A DNA stretch of 64,000 nucleotides from Acanthopleura granulata (GCA_016165875.1 JABBOT010000080.1:48318032-48382031), one strand, 5' to 3'. Numbered from the stretch's first letter, positions 1 through 12,183 are shown. The notes: generated by a model not told the origin, from the sequence alone. Numbers and translations: made by a program.

Positions 1-1231
1 CGGTCTGTGTATTACACGCATTCCGCTGCCTCCGAACGCGGGTGACGTTGCGTAGAAATGAGGGCAAGTGCTACTATTTGGTGTCTTGTTTCCCATGATG
101 TGATCACGTGACTCCTGATGGCGCTCGTCCCGCGGTTATGAGTCAGCTTGCTACTTGACACCGTACTAACTCACACAATGTTAGGCCATAAGGCTATGAC
201 AGAGAATATATACTATAAACTGAAGACTACGGTGGCAGGTTGATATCATGTAGACAGTAATTATTATTTAAGGTTTTATGTTCACACTCTGGTCTTTAGG
301 AAGTGCGATGCTAAAATTGTAAAGGCTTGTTTGCAGAGAAACTTCCTGGTTACTTAGTACTTTCTCAATGAAAACGTTTCCTCTGCCAGAACGCTATAAA
401 TTGATCATTAATGGCAAAACGACAACATAGTTTTTTGAAAGAAAATATGTTATAACTTTAGATTCGAACGATGTATATCTGTGAAACAAGAGCTCAATTG
501 TATTGCATAAGCATAAAGGTAATAAGAGTTAATCTTAGCACGACCTAATATATATATGTACCTGTTCTCCAAATTAAAGCAATTGACATGAAAATTTCAT
601 CTACATTGTGAGAAAACAGTATAACAAACAATATATATGTAGTTGTAATAATTTAGAGCATGGTCGTCAAACACAAGACAAAAATAAAACCAAGGGAGTT
701 ATAATTTTAAATTAACTACATTCTTGCTAAAGGAGAAGGCCTGTCTCCGGACTGTAAAACGAAACGATGCAAGAGCAAGACAACTGACTTCGTTGGACTT
801 GAAGACAAATCTTACAGGATACACCTGTCTCTACATAGACGAATTCTAAGCAAATGCTTGTACCAATAAACATGAAATCTTACAAATGGATAATACGTAT
901 TTATTTTTTATAAGAGCAAGAAGAAATATACACAATACTGGATGGATATACCTCAGTAAGAGCACCATACAGTAAACGTTACCCTCCACAACTATATGCT
1001 GTGGCAATCTTCACCCAAATTATACTGCTTGATAATGTACACCAGTATAGTATACCATATAATAATGTAGATCCACAGGATACAGTATCATCATGCACAC
1101 CAAAGTGACACGTTTGTACATTGCACACCAAAAGGATAAATGTATACGACCTTATACACTAAAATTATACAGCAATCACACCAAAATTATGCAGTATGAT
1201 GATCATATACCTAAATTAAATAGTACGATAA
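1..1231. other. Non-coding stretch, nothing recognised
   Basis: AT-rich sequence with only short chance ORFs. No splice-compatible exon, RNA gene or repeat family was recognised here. Confidence 0.5.
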
Positions 1232-1322
1232 TATATTTATTTATTTATTTGATTGGTGCTTTATGCCGTACTCAAGAATATCTCACTTATACGATGGCGG
1301 TCAGCATTATGGTGGGAGAGGT
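1232..1322 (-). mobile_element. SINE fragment (3' part only)
   Basis: Reads as the reverse complement of the tail and distal body of the window's SINE family: a TTTA-rich run, then GATTGGTGCTTTATGCCGT, then the ACTCAAGAATAT and CAGCATTATGGTGGGAG blocks. It breaks off before the tRNA-derived head, as expected for a 5'-truncated insertion. A 78-residue ORF over it is a by-product of the element. Confidence 0.85.
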
Positions 1323-1854
1323 ATGGTAGACCTAATACACCTTCAAAGTATACACTTCGATGACAAAATTATATAGCATGATAATGTATATGAAGAGTAT
1401 ACAGTATATGATTACCTAGACCACCGACTTGGTTCAGAATCAAAATGTAAATCTCAGACAGTGTAGCGAATTATACATATATTCAACAAAGGTACACAAA
1501 TGTATAACCTCTACTATGCAACCATATGAGCCTTCAGTAATATAAGTACAGATCCACGAATAGACCCTGGATAAGAGTACAGTTTACCTGGTGATTTTAA
1601 ATATCTGGCTTGGCATAAAATTAAGGTAAATGTTAAGATGACGCAATAGTTACGTGAACAATTCCGTAAAGTAGATATTTGCAGTTATATTGTAAGTATT
1701 AATTACTTAATTCTGATCTGAAATCCAACCATGCATTTTACACGAATCCAGGTAAGACTTGTGTTTGTGGTCCGCTGAAAAGGTATAATAATATGGGGAA
1801 AAGTGAAAGGAGACTGGTGTAAAGCTGGAAATGCGTATGATACGTACCTGTTTC
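1323..1854. other. Non-coding stretch, nothing recognised
   Basis: AT-rich sequence with no recognisable gene or repeat. Confidence 0.45.
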
Positions 1855-2370
1855 ACTGTTAACCGCTTAATACTTAAAAAGAACAGGCCACATTTTTAAA
1901 CAGTATGCCGTATGTGAAAGGTAATTTCGGGCTGATTCCAAGTATGGTCTTCATTATTTTGGGGCATTTTTTTACAGTGGTTAAAATGGAAATATAGATC
2001 GAAGTGCTACGATGAGCTTTCTGGATCAACTGAAGCACATTGACAGATTCTTTTTAGCTGCAAAGCATCCTCTGATTTCTATATGTCTACGTTCCACGTG
2101 AGTATATATGCAGTACACCTGTAACTGTATTTAATGTCAAAAAATAACAGTTACAGCATGTTTATCGGCAAAAATGAATCTCTGACGTCACTGTGCTTCA
2201 ATATGGTCCAAAGAGTCCACTCTCGTACCTCAGTCTTTATTTCCATTTTAATCACTGTAAAAAAATGACAAAAATAATTTGGAATCAGCATGAAATTGCC
2301 TTTCAGACGACGCGTGCTTTGTAAAAATATGGTCGGTTCTTTCACAAGAAAAGAACACATTAATACAACC
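1855..2370. repeat. Imperfect inverted repeat (foldback-like element)
   Basis: The + strand from about 1870 to 2050 aligns with the reverse complement of about 2163 to 2360. Shared blocks include TTTTTTTACAGTG followed by TTAAAATGGAAATA, and GCTGATTCCAA. The arms are about 170 bp and the loop about 110 bp. By eye the arms are clearly diverged. This could be an old foldback or MITE element. No target duplication was found, so the ends are approximate. Confidence 0.55.
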
Positions 2371-3059
2371 AATAGTTTAAATGAAAGAGCTATGCTTGTG
2401 GTTAAATAAAATATCTCAATTTTCTGCCAGCGGTGCTTGTTATCTGAGTACAGGTATTTAAACATTCAAGACTGAGAAGTCTCCTTTAGGCCGCCATTTT
2501 AATAGATTGCTTACATCATCATACCTTCAAAGGCACACTTTATACACTAAAATGTTCAAAATATGTATAAAACAGTGACATTGGCCAAATATTGACCCAA
2601 TTTCGACTCTCGCACCATATTCTTTTCTGTCCAGTTTTCAACTGCTCATTTATCAACATCACTAAAAAAATATCATAATACGGATAGCTCGTCCCACCAG
2701 TTTTGCGTCAATTCCCCCACAAAGACAGGCCAGCCATTACAACAACAACAATGAGCAACTTTCATGCACCTTGTCATGCATGTTCAGTTCCCCAGTAAAG
2801 CTACCTTAGCCGTATTTCTGCCATCTCAGCTCATCTCAACATAGGTTATAGGTACATCACAAACACAGATATCGGCTACTTGACCACATGTGTGGTAAAA
2901 ACTCACTAATGCGGTTCAATGAAATTTTAGATCGGGGCCAAAAGCTACGAAACTTTATACCACACCCTTAGCTTTGTCAAGTAGGTCTTCTGTGTTTGAA
3001 GGTAAAAACAAAAATCACATAGGATAACGTAACGGAGGAGTTCAGTGGGGACTCCAGCT

Positions 3060-3293
3060 CTAGCTCTGATGATAGTGAATGTAACTTCGGCTTACAAGGC
3101 TACTAGTTTGAACCGCAGAGGAGTGAGGCTGAGAGCAGTAATTAGACCGACCACGCCTCAAGCTCAAGTGAGTGGGAACCAGAATTACTGGCTTCAGCAG
3201 GGGGAATCTGTGAAAGGACAGGTTGCGCTTTCGACCTTGAGGACATCGCGTTCCAGACACATTTTGGCAGCCTACAGACACGCATGTAGGCAT
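3060..3293 (-). pseudogene. THAP-type zinc-finger N-terminal fragment
   Basis: The - strand ORF starts with Met at 3293 and begins MPTCVSVGCQNVSG, followed by a basic linker and LSFHRFPLLKP. A Cys-x4-Cys pair (residues 4 and 9) followed by SFHRFP is the hallmark start of the THAP C2CH DNA-binding domain. The expected tryptophan and the second Cys/His pair (a CSxHF-type motif) are not clear further on. Either an intron starts after Pro35 (CCA then GTAATT, GT at 3188-3187) and the rest of the domain lies on an unseen exon, or this is a decayed copy. No partner exon was found downstream on this strand. THAP domains occur in host transcription factors and in P-element-type transposases, so either origin is possible. 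The + strand ORF over the same bases is a shadow. Confidence 0.45.
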
Positions 3294-3309
3294 GATGTGG
3301 CCGCCTAGT

Positions 3310-3720
3310 ACATCTCCAACTCTTCCCTTTTAGAGTTGGCTTTCACAGGACATAAAATCCACGATTATCACGATATACGAACATATTTAGTTGAGACTGG
3401 AAATGTACGTTAATCAAATGGTAAGCACAGTGACGTCACAATGAATATTCAAGAGGAGGAAAAGAGGATTTTCATTGGACAAGCCTAAAACATGGCGGGA
3501 CTTTCAATGTGCCTCGAATAGATGAATTTTGTAGAAAACGAATATGTTTTAAACAGTTTTTCTCTCTTAGGAAGATTTTTAAAAATTTAAAGAAATAGAA
3601 TTCCACACAGTTTGTGTAGCTCCTTCATTTAAGGTGAAGGTTTTATAAATGTGTTCTTTACTTTCAAGTCATGGTATCCGATAGCTTGTTCCAAAAGCGA
3701 ATATGACCCTCAAAATCTTT
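3310..3720. other. Non-coding stretch, nothing recognised
   Basis: No gene or repeat recognised between the THAP fragment and the GC-rich tandem repeat. Confidence 0.4.
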
Positions 3721-3721
3721 G

Positions 3722-4010
3722 GGGAAATGGTGGGTAAATGGTGGCCCTACCCACAGAGCCCTTGTCGGCCCCATGTGGGGCCCTTGTGAATGTGCACCGG
3801 ACCCATGAGGGGCCAACGCACTATGTCCCAGCTGTATTAAATGGGTGGGTAAATGGTGGTTCTAGACACAGAGCCCCTGTCGGCCCCATGTGGGGCCGGT
3901 GTGAATATGCGCCCGGCCCGCGAGGGGCCAACGCAGTGTCCCATCTGTGGGGAAAGGGTGGGTAAATGGTGGTTCTGCACATCGGGCTCTTGGCAGTACT
4001 GCTCACGGCG
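3722..4010. repeat. GC-rich tandem repeat, about 115 bp, 2.5 copies
   Basis: The phrase GGGTAAATGGTGG recurs near 3730, 3846 and 3959. Each is followed by an ACACAGAGCCC or related block and, in the first two copies, by the palindromic core GGCCCCATGTGGGGCC. The unit is about 113-117 bp. All frames give low-complexity ORFs on both strands, so the overlapping 70-75 residue ORFs are not treated as genes. Confidence 0.8.
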
Positions 4011-4403
4011 GCCACCTTGTGGTGTGGGCCTGATTTCATCCCCCCCCTCCTTGTGGTTAGTCATGCTAGCTTGATCGCCTCCTGTTGTTTACATCCGTAG
4101 TTGCAAAACATCCGAATCAATGATGATTAGAGTAACTGAATAACTAAATCACCAAGATGTTCCTGTGCATCTCTTGCCTGTGAATGAGGAACGCAGGGCA
4201 ATAGGGAAAGCTAAAATGGAGGCTGATTACACAACCACGTACATGGCTGAACATCTCAAGGAAACCATCTCTCAGGTATTAACAGGTATCGGATTCATGT
4301 ATGACGCTGGTAAAAAGCATGCAAAATACCGACGTTGAAACACAAACCGGCCTTATACATTTAACAAACACTAGAATATCTGTAGACAGTGAAGTATATT
4401 TCG

Positions 4404-4577
4404 CCTCTCAGGCCATACGTGGGAAGGTCTGCCAGCAACCTGCAGATGGTCGTGGGTTTCCCCCGGGCTCTGCCCGGTTTCCTCCCACCATAATGCTGGC
4501 CGCCGTCGTATAAGTGAAATATTCTTGAGTACGGCGTAAAACGCCAATCAAATAAATAAATAAATAAATAAATAAAT
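4404..4577 (+). mobile_element. SINE, 5'-truncated, forward
   Basis: Contains the body GTGGGAAGGTCTGCCAGCAA, then GGGCTCTGCCCGGTTTCC, the ATATTCTTGAGTACGGCGTA block and an (AAAT)n tail of about seven units. The tRNA-derived head with its A and B boxes is missing. Confidence 0.9.
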
Positions 4578-4747
4578 ATTTCGCAAAATTTACAAAACGT
4601 TGTATGTCAACAGTCGTACTGAATATTAAAAAAGGAGCCACTGAACATGAATTTTCGGTCCATTTACTGTTTAAGTGAGAACGCAAGAGAACCCTCGCGT
4701 TCAGTGTAGGTTACATCCTCATTAATTCAGGTAATTTCCAAAACACT

Positions 4748-5402
4748 TTAAAGTTACGTTCACACCAGGGACGGAATTCAGTCTGGGACCCAAACCGAAT
4801 TCGTGAGCGATAACGTTTTCGCCCGATTGGATTCAAACACGGAAAATTCGAAGCACGAACTCGGTTTCCTAAGTAAATTTATTTCGTTAACAAACTGATC
4901 GTTAGTTTAGTAATGAATCAACATGCAAAACCATTATTGATATACATGTAATTTCAAACTTTGTGATACAAAAAGGACATCGTTGTTTTTGTGTTGACAT
5001 GAATTAGCATGTTACTTATACAGTGGCCAGTTTTTGATGAGAGACGAAGTAACTGGTCCGCTAACAACAATACATGGAAAATCTCCAAACATCCATCTTT
5101 TTCCTTACATTTTTGTAAATGCAGTCTCTAAGATCGAACAACATCTTATTTCTTTTCACTTCATGATTCGGCAATTCATTGCGATGTTCAAATGTTAAAC
5201 GATGTTGATTGGTCAATACTGAAAAATCGACAAAATCCCGCCCCGGCGCATTTGAAAAAATGGGTTTTGCAAACCATCTGGCCGAATCCGTGGAGTGACA
5301 CGAATTGGGCTCCGGTGTATGTGAACGGTTGTACGCTTACTGCCATACGCGTTTCGCACGAAATCGGAACCGTGCTCTGTGCCTCGTGTGGACGTAGCTT
5401 AA
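4748..5402. mobile_element. Candidate TTAA-flanked inverted-repeat element (MITE)
   Basis: The left end reads TTAAAGTTACGTTCACACCA. The right end, reverse-complemented, reads TTAAGCTACGTCCACACGAG. The roughly 22-bp ends match with a few differences, and both abut TTAA, the target of piggyBac-type transposases. A second GTTCACAT-type motif lies inside near 5320. No transposase is encoded, so the element would be non-autonomous. The 71-residue ORF at 5192-5407 lies within it and resembles nothing known to me. Confidence 0.4.
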
Positions 5403-6159
5403 TATAAGGGCATTCAAAAGGAAATTTTGGAATACACTGGGAAAGTCTGCGTACAAACTTCGTGCATTGGTAAGTATATGGATAGTTATGAGAGAGAATA
5501 TAACGATAGTATTAAAGCCCTTCGTTCAATTAACACAATGCAGGCAGGACTACTAAACGGATCAGCTTTCCATCTATCTGTTTGTCCGTCTGTCTGTCCG
5601 CCTCTCCCCCCGTCTGTCTCTATACGTCTTTCCTACAACGCAGCCCCTGCTACTGTTCTTACTGCATTGCACAGAAACTTGGTAAAAGTGTTACAGCGAC
5701 CATCTTCGGACATGAGTATGCTTTCTTGATAACATTTCCGGAAATATTTCCAAGTTATCCACCGAAACCTGTGCTTACATAACCCGTCATTCTCGGTTGC
5801 CATTGGCTGATTATAGATGGGTTAAACATCAATATACATTTGCCACATAGAGGTGTAGACCTCGGCCACACGGGGTGTAGGTCCTGTGCACTCTGCAGAC
5901 CTCGTCGGCTGTCTTCGACTCTAGTCCGGCTAGGCTCGCACTTGGAGTTGCTGGGCCATTCTCAATTTTAAGATCTTACAGGCAGGCATATATTCATATG
6001 GCTGGCTTTATACTGGCTTGGGCTTAATTTCTTTCTTGGTTTTTGTTTTTAAGTAATATCAATCACATGACTTACATGTATACATATAGTTTTACACAGA
6101 TGTTCTTTGGCAATATGGCTGTTTTACTCTAACGTATTGCGCTAGCTCATGCTACTTGA
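5403..6159. other. Non-coding stretch with a CTGT-rich patch
   Basis: Holds a short pyrimidine-rich low-complexity patch (CTGTCTGTCCG-like, 5575-5625) that creates overlapping ORFs. No other feature was recognised. Confidence 0.5.
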
Positions 6160-7280
6160 AATTTAGCTTCACTATTTAACGTATATTGTGCATATATTTT
6201 CTTAATGTATGTATAGTTATGCCCATGTACAGCAAGGAATTGGGAACTCTTAAAACTACCCCCCCCCCCCCACCCTGCAGCGTGACAAAGCGTCCCAAAG
6301 CTGTGAAAGTTTTTCCACCCTGGATTGCGTCACACTTTTCAATGCACGTGCGATCATAAAACACTTACGTTGTACACAAGCCCTGCAGCGTCATAACAGG
6401 AACCGGTGTGCTTTACCATGATTTAAAACGTTTGAGTCGTCCGCCAGAGTCTCCCATAAAGGTTTCATTTCCCTGGTATATAGTATACCTTTTGTAGTTA
6501 TTAATTAGCCCCACTATAAACTAATGAATAGATTTCCGCGCCAAGAGATTCAAGCTGAAAAATCATGTGAATATGCTGCATATAGTGTACATTTTTTGTA
6601 GCTGTTGTTTACAAATTCGTCCTTAACTGCTCCCTGTTTAAATGACCAAAGTATCTTGCTCGGATGTAAAAACGTAATGAATACTTATGAGTAGGAGAGC
6701 CTCGACTGAATTGTCAGACAACTGAGTTTGGGGAGCTTAAGCCTATAACCTTAGGCAGAGACAGAAACTATCTTCGTTTACAGAGAACGAGAAGGTCACC
6801 CGGTCATCGCTGATACCAGGAAATACTGCTGTTACAGTTCCTAGATCTGGCTTACATGGGCAAAATTCACAATGTTAAACTGCATAAGCTTGTTTTGGTT
6901 ACCAAGAACTAATTGCCTCGGGTGACATCATAATTATACAAACACCGGTATAACGGATATTTTTTAACGGAGAGCGACACCAGTCACCAAACTGTGATCG
7001 ACTTTAATCTAAATCCTGTTTCAGACACAGACATGTTTGATGTTGTTTTCATATTTCAGTATAATATACGGCTTTATATTTAGATGACAGCAAGATCTGT
7101 TATAAAAAGGGGGGAAAAAAACCCACCAAACTAGTCCATTTCCGGAGATACTGGCGTAGGCTTTATTACTGCCCGGAGTGTTATATCATTGACAACACAA
7201 TGACAAGAGTGATGATGTGTAGGCTCAAATGTCAATTTATCCGCTTGTAAACAGCTTACATGGCGGCACACCACAATTAA
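6160..7280. repeat. Duplicated 1.1-kb unit, copy 1
   Basis: Nearly identical in order and content to 12184-13318. It starts at ATTTAGCTT and ends at CACACCACAATTAA. Shared landmarks include a poly-C run (pure here, interrupted in the other copy), GATTTCCGCGCCAAGAGATT and ATCGCTGATACCAGGAA. A partial third copy lies at 10737-10925. No long ORF is conserved, so it is either a non-coding dispersed repeat or a local duplication. Confidence 0.85.
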
Positions 7281-8032
7281 CACTAATTGGATTTTGTATG
7301 CAAGATTCAGGCGCACAGAAACTGCTGGGGACGGGTAGGGATTGGCTGTATCTCTGAAGTGTGTTGAAGTACTGCCAGGTAATTTTGCAGGTCTATTACT
7401 TGTGGCTACAATTAAACAGAGAAAAATATCATCCAATGAGCAAGTACCCCCACACCCTGTTTCTAGGGCAATAGGACGCTAGTACCTGCATTCCAGTTGA
7501 TTTATTTTGAGAAAATGGTGGTCAACCCCTGATGATATTTGGATATGTTGTAGGCCAGGCATCTAATTATTTGACAGTATGTGTCATTTGGGCTAACAGA
7601 AATTAGGGAATACAGTTTTAGGAGGATGTTCTTTGTGAAATTACTACATAAAGAGTAAGGCTGTTTTTTAATGTTTTTATACCTGTAGAATACAATTGGA
7701 GAGCTCCGAGATAAGGGGGGTAACTCTCATGAATAAAGCCTGTATCATAACATATTCCCTTTTCTTAAAGAGATTTCAATAAACCCATTACAAACATTGA
7801 AATTGAACACTACAAACCAAATAGTATTTGACAGACGTTACATGCTGCTGTAAAGTGGTAACTCAAAGAGCAATAGTTAGCGGTCCATTTAACATTTCAA
7901 TTCAATGTCATTTAACTGAGCAAAAGTTCAACAGATGGCTCCTGATATTAAATGGATCGAATATAACTGAACTGAAAAAGTTGGAAAGAGCGGTTATAGC
8001 ACTTCTCTCCCTCATGAGTTTCGACGCCAGTT
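7281..8032. other. Non-coding stretch, nothing recognised
   Basis: Contains only short ORFs with no recognisable domain. The 82-residue ORF at 7828-8076 runs into the antisense retroelement remnant. Confidence 0.4.
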
Positions 8033-9090
8033 TTAGCAAGATTCAATCAGTGAGTCTGGAGCTTTTGAACATCTAGCTGATCTCCCCGAAGGCACTGATT
8101 CACAGGAAGGCGAGTGCAGATTGACTGGTGCCATCGCAGGAGTACTAGGTGCCTGGTAATTTAAAACATCTGAGCGGTCATTAATAGGGCGGTCATCAAC
8201 AGGTTGTGCTGGTATGTAGTGGATCATTCCCTAGATCTCTCCTCATGCCACGTACTTGTCCACCACTATCTGTCTGAACAACATATGATCTAGGGGAGGT
8301 TTCTGAACGGATATTCCCTGAATGCGACCACTTGCGAGAGTCATAGTTACACAAAACGACGAAGCCCCTTGACACTATCACGATCATTTCAAAGGCAGTG
8401 CGATCATGACAATCTTTTTACCTCTGTGTCAATTCTAGCTTTTGCTGAACACAGATGTCTGATTGGTCGATGTCCAGCAAGGGTGAGCGCATAGGTAGAC
8501 TTCTTTTTTTATGCGTCTGCTCATGAGTAGCTGAGCTGGGTATTATTTGTTTAGGACTGGTGTGGACATGGAGGCTGGTAGTGCTTTAAATACGTCCCGC
8601 TTGTTGATTTGTGCCATCGTTAGGATGCCCTTAACTGTTTTCAAGGAGCTTTCTATCAGTCCATTAAATGTGCACTAGACGAGGTATGCACGAAATGTCA
8701 TTCAGTTCTGAACTCGATCAGGTCTACAGAGGAAACTATTGTCCTTTATCACTCATTACAATGTCAAGATTTCCGTGTCCGGCAAACACCGTCTTTGGAA
8801 GCCTCAGCTTTCCATCTTGTTGTTTTGAGAGGGATAACTTCTGGGAATAAAGAGAAGTATCCCATTTCCAGCAAGTAGTTCTCGTTTCCACAGATGAACA
8901 GATGTACGCCGATTTTTTGCCATATCGTGTGATTTGAGCAGTCACGGTGATTGGGCAGGCAAATAAGTTAGACACTGCAGGATTTCAACATCTACACGAT
9001 GTCAGCATGATGGCCAGTACAAAAGCTCTCCTCCACGCTAGTGGCATTTTTCTATTCCGAAATAACCGTCGTATACTTGTGACAGTATTT
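8033..9090 (-). pseudogene. Ty3/Gypsy integrase remnant (heavily decayed)
   Basis: Read on the - strand from high to low coordinates, fragments match the order of a Gypsy-type pol end. Near 9040-8990 there is a zinc-binding remnant ending MLKSCSV. Near 8790-8740 is VFAGHGNLDIVMSDKGQ, corresponding to the conserved SDNGPQF catalytic segment. Near 8640-8500 are LKTVKGILTM-like and YPAQLLMSRRI segments. At 8380-8250 is SRGFVVLCNYDSRKW followed by RSYVVQTDSGGQVR, the C-terminal chromatin-side module. Stops and frameshifts separate the pieces. No LTR, RT or gag was found next to it, so this is a truncated fossil. It is not the same copy as the element at 31801-36142. Confidence 0.7.
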
Positions 9091-10736
9091 TGGACAGAAA
9101 GACTGTAGGGATTACCCGTTTTGACCCTCTTAAGATGGGTCCATCAGCCAGAAATATTAAGAGGCTATCTGTGCAAAAATTGAGCATTTTGCCTTAAAAG
9201 CATGAAACTTGACAGAATGGTAGATTAGGTGCTTCTACAGATTTACACATGCGGAGCCATTGTGAATATGCACTATGTTGACTGCCATTGCCGAAAAAAA
9301 CATTTTCTTTAATATCTTTGGAAAAGGACTTTCTTTGATGACAAATATGGAAATTTTACTCCACTTGTGAGGGTTCTGCTGCCAAACGGCACTATTTAAA
9401 ATAGCACCAGATGTGCATTATTACCTGTGATATATCCCAAATTCTTCGTCCATATTCTCTCACTATATAAAAGGGGTGCTTTCCTTTCAAATTCCTTTCA
9501 AATCCCGGCATTTGACAAGGAATTTGTAGATTCTTTCGATTTTACTGCTTGTGAGGCATGATTGACAGAAAGTTGTCGACGACCCTCTTATGACTGTTTG
9601 CAGATTCTAACATTCATTGAAGACCACTTGTCTTCCTGTATTATAATGTGTACATCTATACGATATATGTGAGAAAGTCCGTCAGTAGCATGACAAAAGG
9701 TGGGTGGTTTACCATGGAAACTCTTTTTCCACAAATAAGACCGAACGTAATCATATCAGTGAAGAATTTCTGTGCATGGTTTTATACTACAATCAAATCA
9801 AATCATAATTGTATAATATGCCTTGTTCGAATTGCAGATAACTCTTGTTTACGTCAAGGTGCTGCCAGTTTGTCCATTGGCCGCAGGACCCTCTGACTAC
9901 AATAGTTTCATCAGGTATGAAGGCATCAGACTCGGGAACACTCGTCCTTACCTTCCATAGTTTTCAATGTATACAGCTTGCGAGGCCTGTTTTGCTTTCT
10001 TAGACATGATTTGCCATGAAAGGGTAGATATGGTTTGTATGGATAGTATGGGACAAATCACACAGGTTGCCATTTAGTGTCTGACAGTCTGTATACTGAT
10101 CTTCGGACAAACCATTGTCACACACCATGAGTCTATCATACTCATCTAATAATGCAGCGCATGTGGTTTGAAAGGCAGTGCAAGAAGTCAATCCCGACGT
10201 CCTCACACAGACCTGTACACCATAGCCAAAAAGATACAGCGGAAAGGGTCAGCTTAGTACAGTGTGGATATAACGTTATATCATCATTCTTGTAAAGCTG
10301 CACGTTGAAAATCAATGAATGCTTAGGCGGTTACGTCACAGATTCTTTTCTGCCGCTAAACATGCTGTAACTGTTGTGTTTCCACGATAAATACAGATAA
10401 TCAAATATATATATGTGTATGTATATATATCTTGAAACTGAATTTAGTCATGCCACCTGATATCAAAGAGAGGCACCAGCTAGACCTCGGAAGACGTTCC
10501 ATTTGTCTTGAAAAAGAATATGGGTGCAGATAATCAGTTTCCCTCGAAATGGCCACAGAGATACCATTCACTCAAGTTCCTTCAAAGTAACAAAAGTATG
10601 CGTCAAAACATTCAATCTTGGACAACCGCTCTCAGAGTTAGCCCCTCACCCCACCCCACCCCCCTCAATGACTTCAAACATAACTCTCTATGATTTAAAG
10701 ACAGTCTGCTCTCTGTTTAACAGGTAACAGAGTTGT
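9091..10736. other. Non-coding stretch with a short TA microsatellite
   Basis: No domain was recognised in the ORFs at 9648-9896, 10000-10206 or 10508-10727. A (TA/TG) microsatellite lies at 10404-10431. Confidence 0.45.
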
Positions 10737-10925
10737 AATCATCAGTATTTATGAGTAGCAGGAGAACCTGATTTAAATTGTCAGACAACACAGGTGGGCA
10801 GGGGATAAGATCTATAACCTTAGGCAGAGACAGAAGCTATCTTCGTTTACAGAGAGTAAGCAGGTCACCCGGTCATCGCTGATACCAGGAAGTACTGCTG
10901 TTACAGTTCCTAGATCTTGGAATTG
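10737..10925. repeat. Partial third copy of the 1.1-kb duplicated unit
   Basis: Matches about 6690-6855 and about 12720-12885, with shared ATAACCTTAGGCAGAGACAG, CTATCTTCGTTTACAGAGA and GTCACCCGGTCATCGCTGAT blocks. It is more diverged than the two long copies. Confidence 0.8.
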
Positions 10926-11442
10926 AATCTGACGAGCGGCTTATATGGGCAAAATATGTTAAATTAAATTGTTGTCATTCGTTTAAAGTATCATGCCAGT
11001 TGCTTCTGCGAAATGCTAGGGGCAGACTGTCCCCTACAGGTACAGTTGATTTGGTATAAGTAAAAAATTCTTCAACATGGCGTAAAAGCTTAATCCGATA
11101 AAATCAAGCAGCATGTCTCGGGCCATATACTACCACGTTATTATCCCCTGCTAACAGCTCATCTGAAATTTGGCACGTAGATTCACTAAGCAATTAAAAT
11201 GTAAGTTCGGATTTTGGGTCGTCCCCTTCATTTTGAACAAAATTACGACCGCTTTTGTGGGTTTGGATGTAACTATACATGCATTATTATGACAGTTGAG
11301 ACTCACGAGGGACACGCAATGTGACGGCAGTGCTTACAAAGTATTTGTTACTTTCCTAGTTTAATTAGATCAACATTAGTTAGACTACAGTTACTTCGGT
11401 AACTTTTCACATAGGTCAGCCAACATAACTTAGTGGGTGAGG
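10926..11442. other. Non-coding stretch, nothing recognised
   Basis: A possible SINE tail remnant (TCTTCAACATGGCGTAAAAG) lies at 11070-11090. Otherwise nothing was recognised. Confidence 0.4.
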
Positions 11443-11979
11443 ATTTTCCGTTTCATTTCGTCCTGGTGTTTGCTTTGTTCTGACAATAGCTCAACATTTT
11501 CCGTTTCATTTCGTCCTGGTGTTTGCTTTGTTCTGACAATAGCTCAACATTTTCCGTTTCATTTCGTCCTGGTGTTTGCTTTGTTCTGACAATAGCTCAA
11601 CATTTTCAGTTTCATTTCGTCCTGGTGTTTGCTTTGTTCTGACAATAGCTCAACATTTTCCGTTTCATTTCGTCCTGGTGTTTGCTTTGTTCTGACAATA
11701 GCTCAACATTTTCAGTTTCATTTCGTCCTGGTGTTTGCTTTGTTCTGACAATAGCTCAACATTTTCCGTTTCATTTCGTCCTGGTGTTTGCTTTGTTCTG
11801 ACAATAGCTCAACATTTTCCGTTTCATTTCGTCCTGGTGTTTGCTTTGTTCTGACAATAGCTCAACATTTTCCGTTTCATTTCGTCCTGGTGTTTGCTTT
11901 GTTCTGACAATAGCTCAACATTTTCCGTTTCATTTCGTCCTGGTGTTTGCTTTGTTCTGACAATAGCTCAACATTTTCC
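11443..11979. repeat. Minisatellite, 53-bp unit, 10 copies
   Basis: The unit begins TTTTCCGTTTCATTTCGTCC and contains TTTGCTTTGTTCTGACAATA. The phrase TCCTGGTG recurs every 53 bp from 11461 to 11938. Copies are almost identical; the visible variation is CCGTTTC versus CAGTTTC. Such uniformity implies recent expansion. It lies just upstream of copy 2 of the 1.1-kb unit. Confidence 0.97.
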
Positions 11980-12183
11980 TTGACAGCTACTGTATCGGGC
12001 TGTGAACTGTTCTCATTTAAACCATCTCACTGTTCTGTCCTGTTTATATTTGCCGACCACATTCCACTTCTCTACACATGACGAAGCTAACAGATAGTCA
12101 ACGAAAGCTTGTTCTATACAAATTCCTACTTTGGCCACTGTTTATCTTAATTTACCTTAACCGTTGAGGCTGTTTTATCATAA

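Noticed and set aside
3045..3308. 87-residue plus-strand ORF
   Set aside because: Shadow of the minus-strand THAP-like frame.
11443..11979. CRISPR array
   Set aside because: The 53-bp repeats are directly adjacent with no unique spacers, and the genome is eukaryotic.
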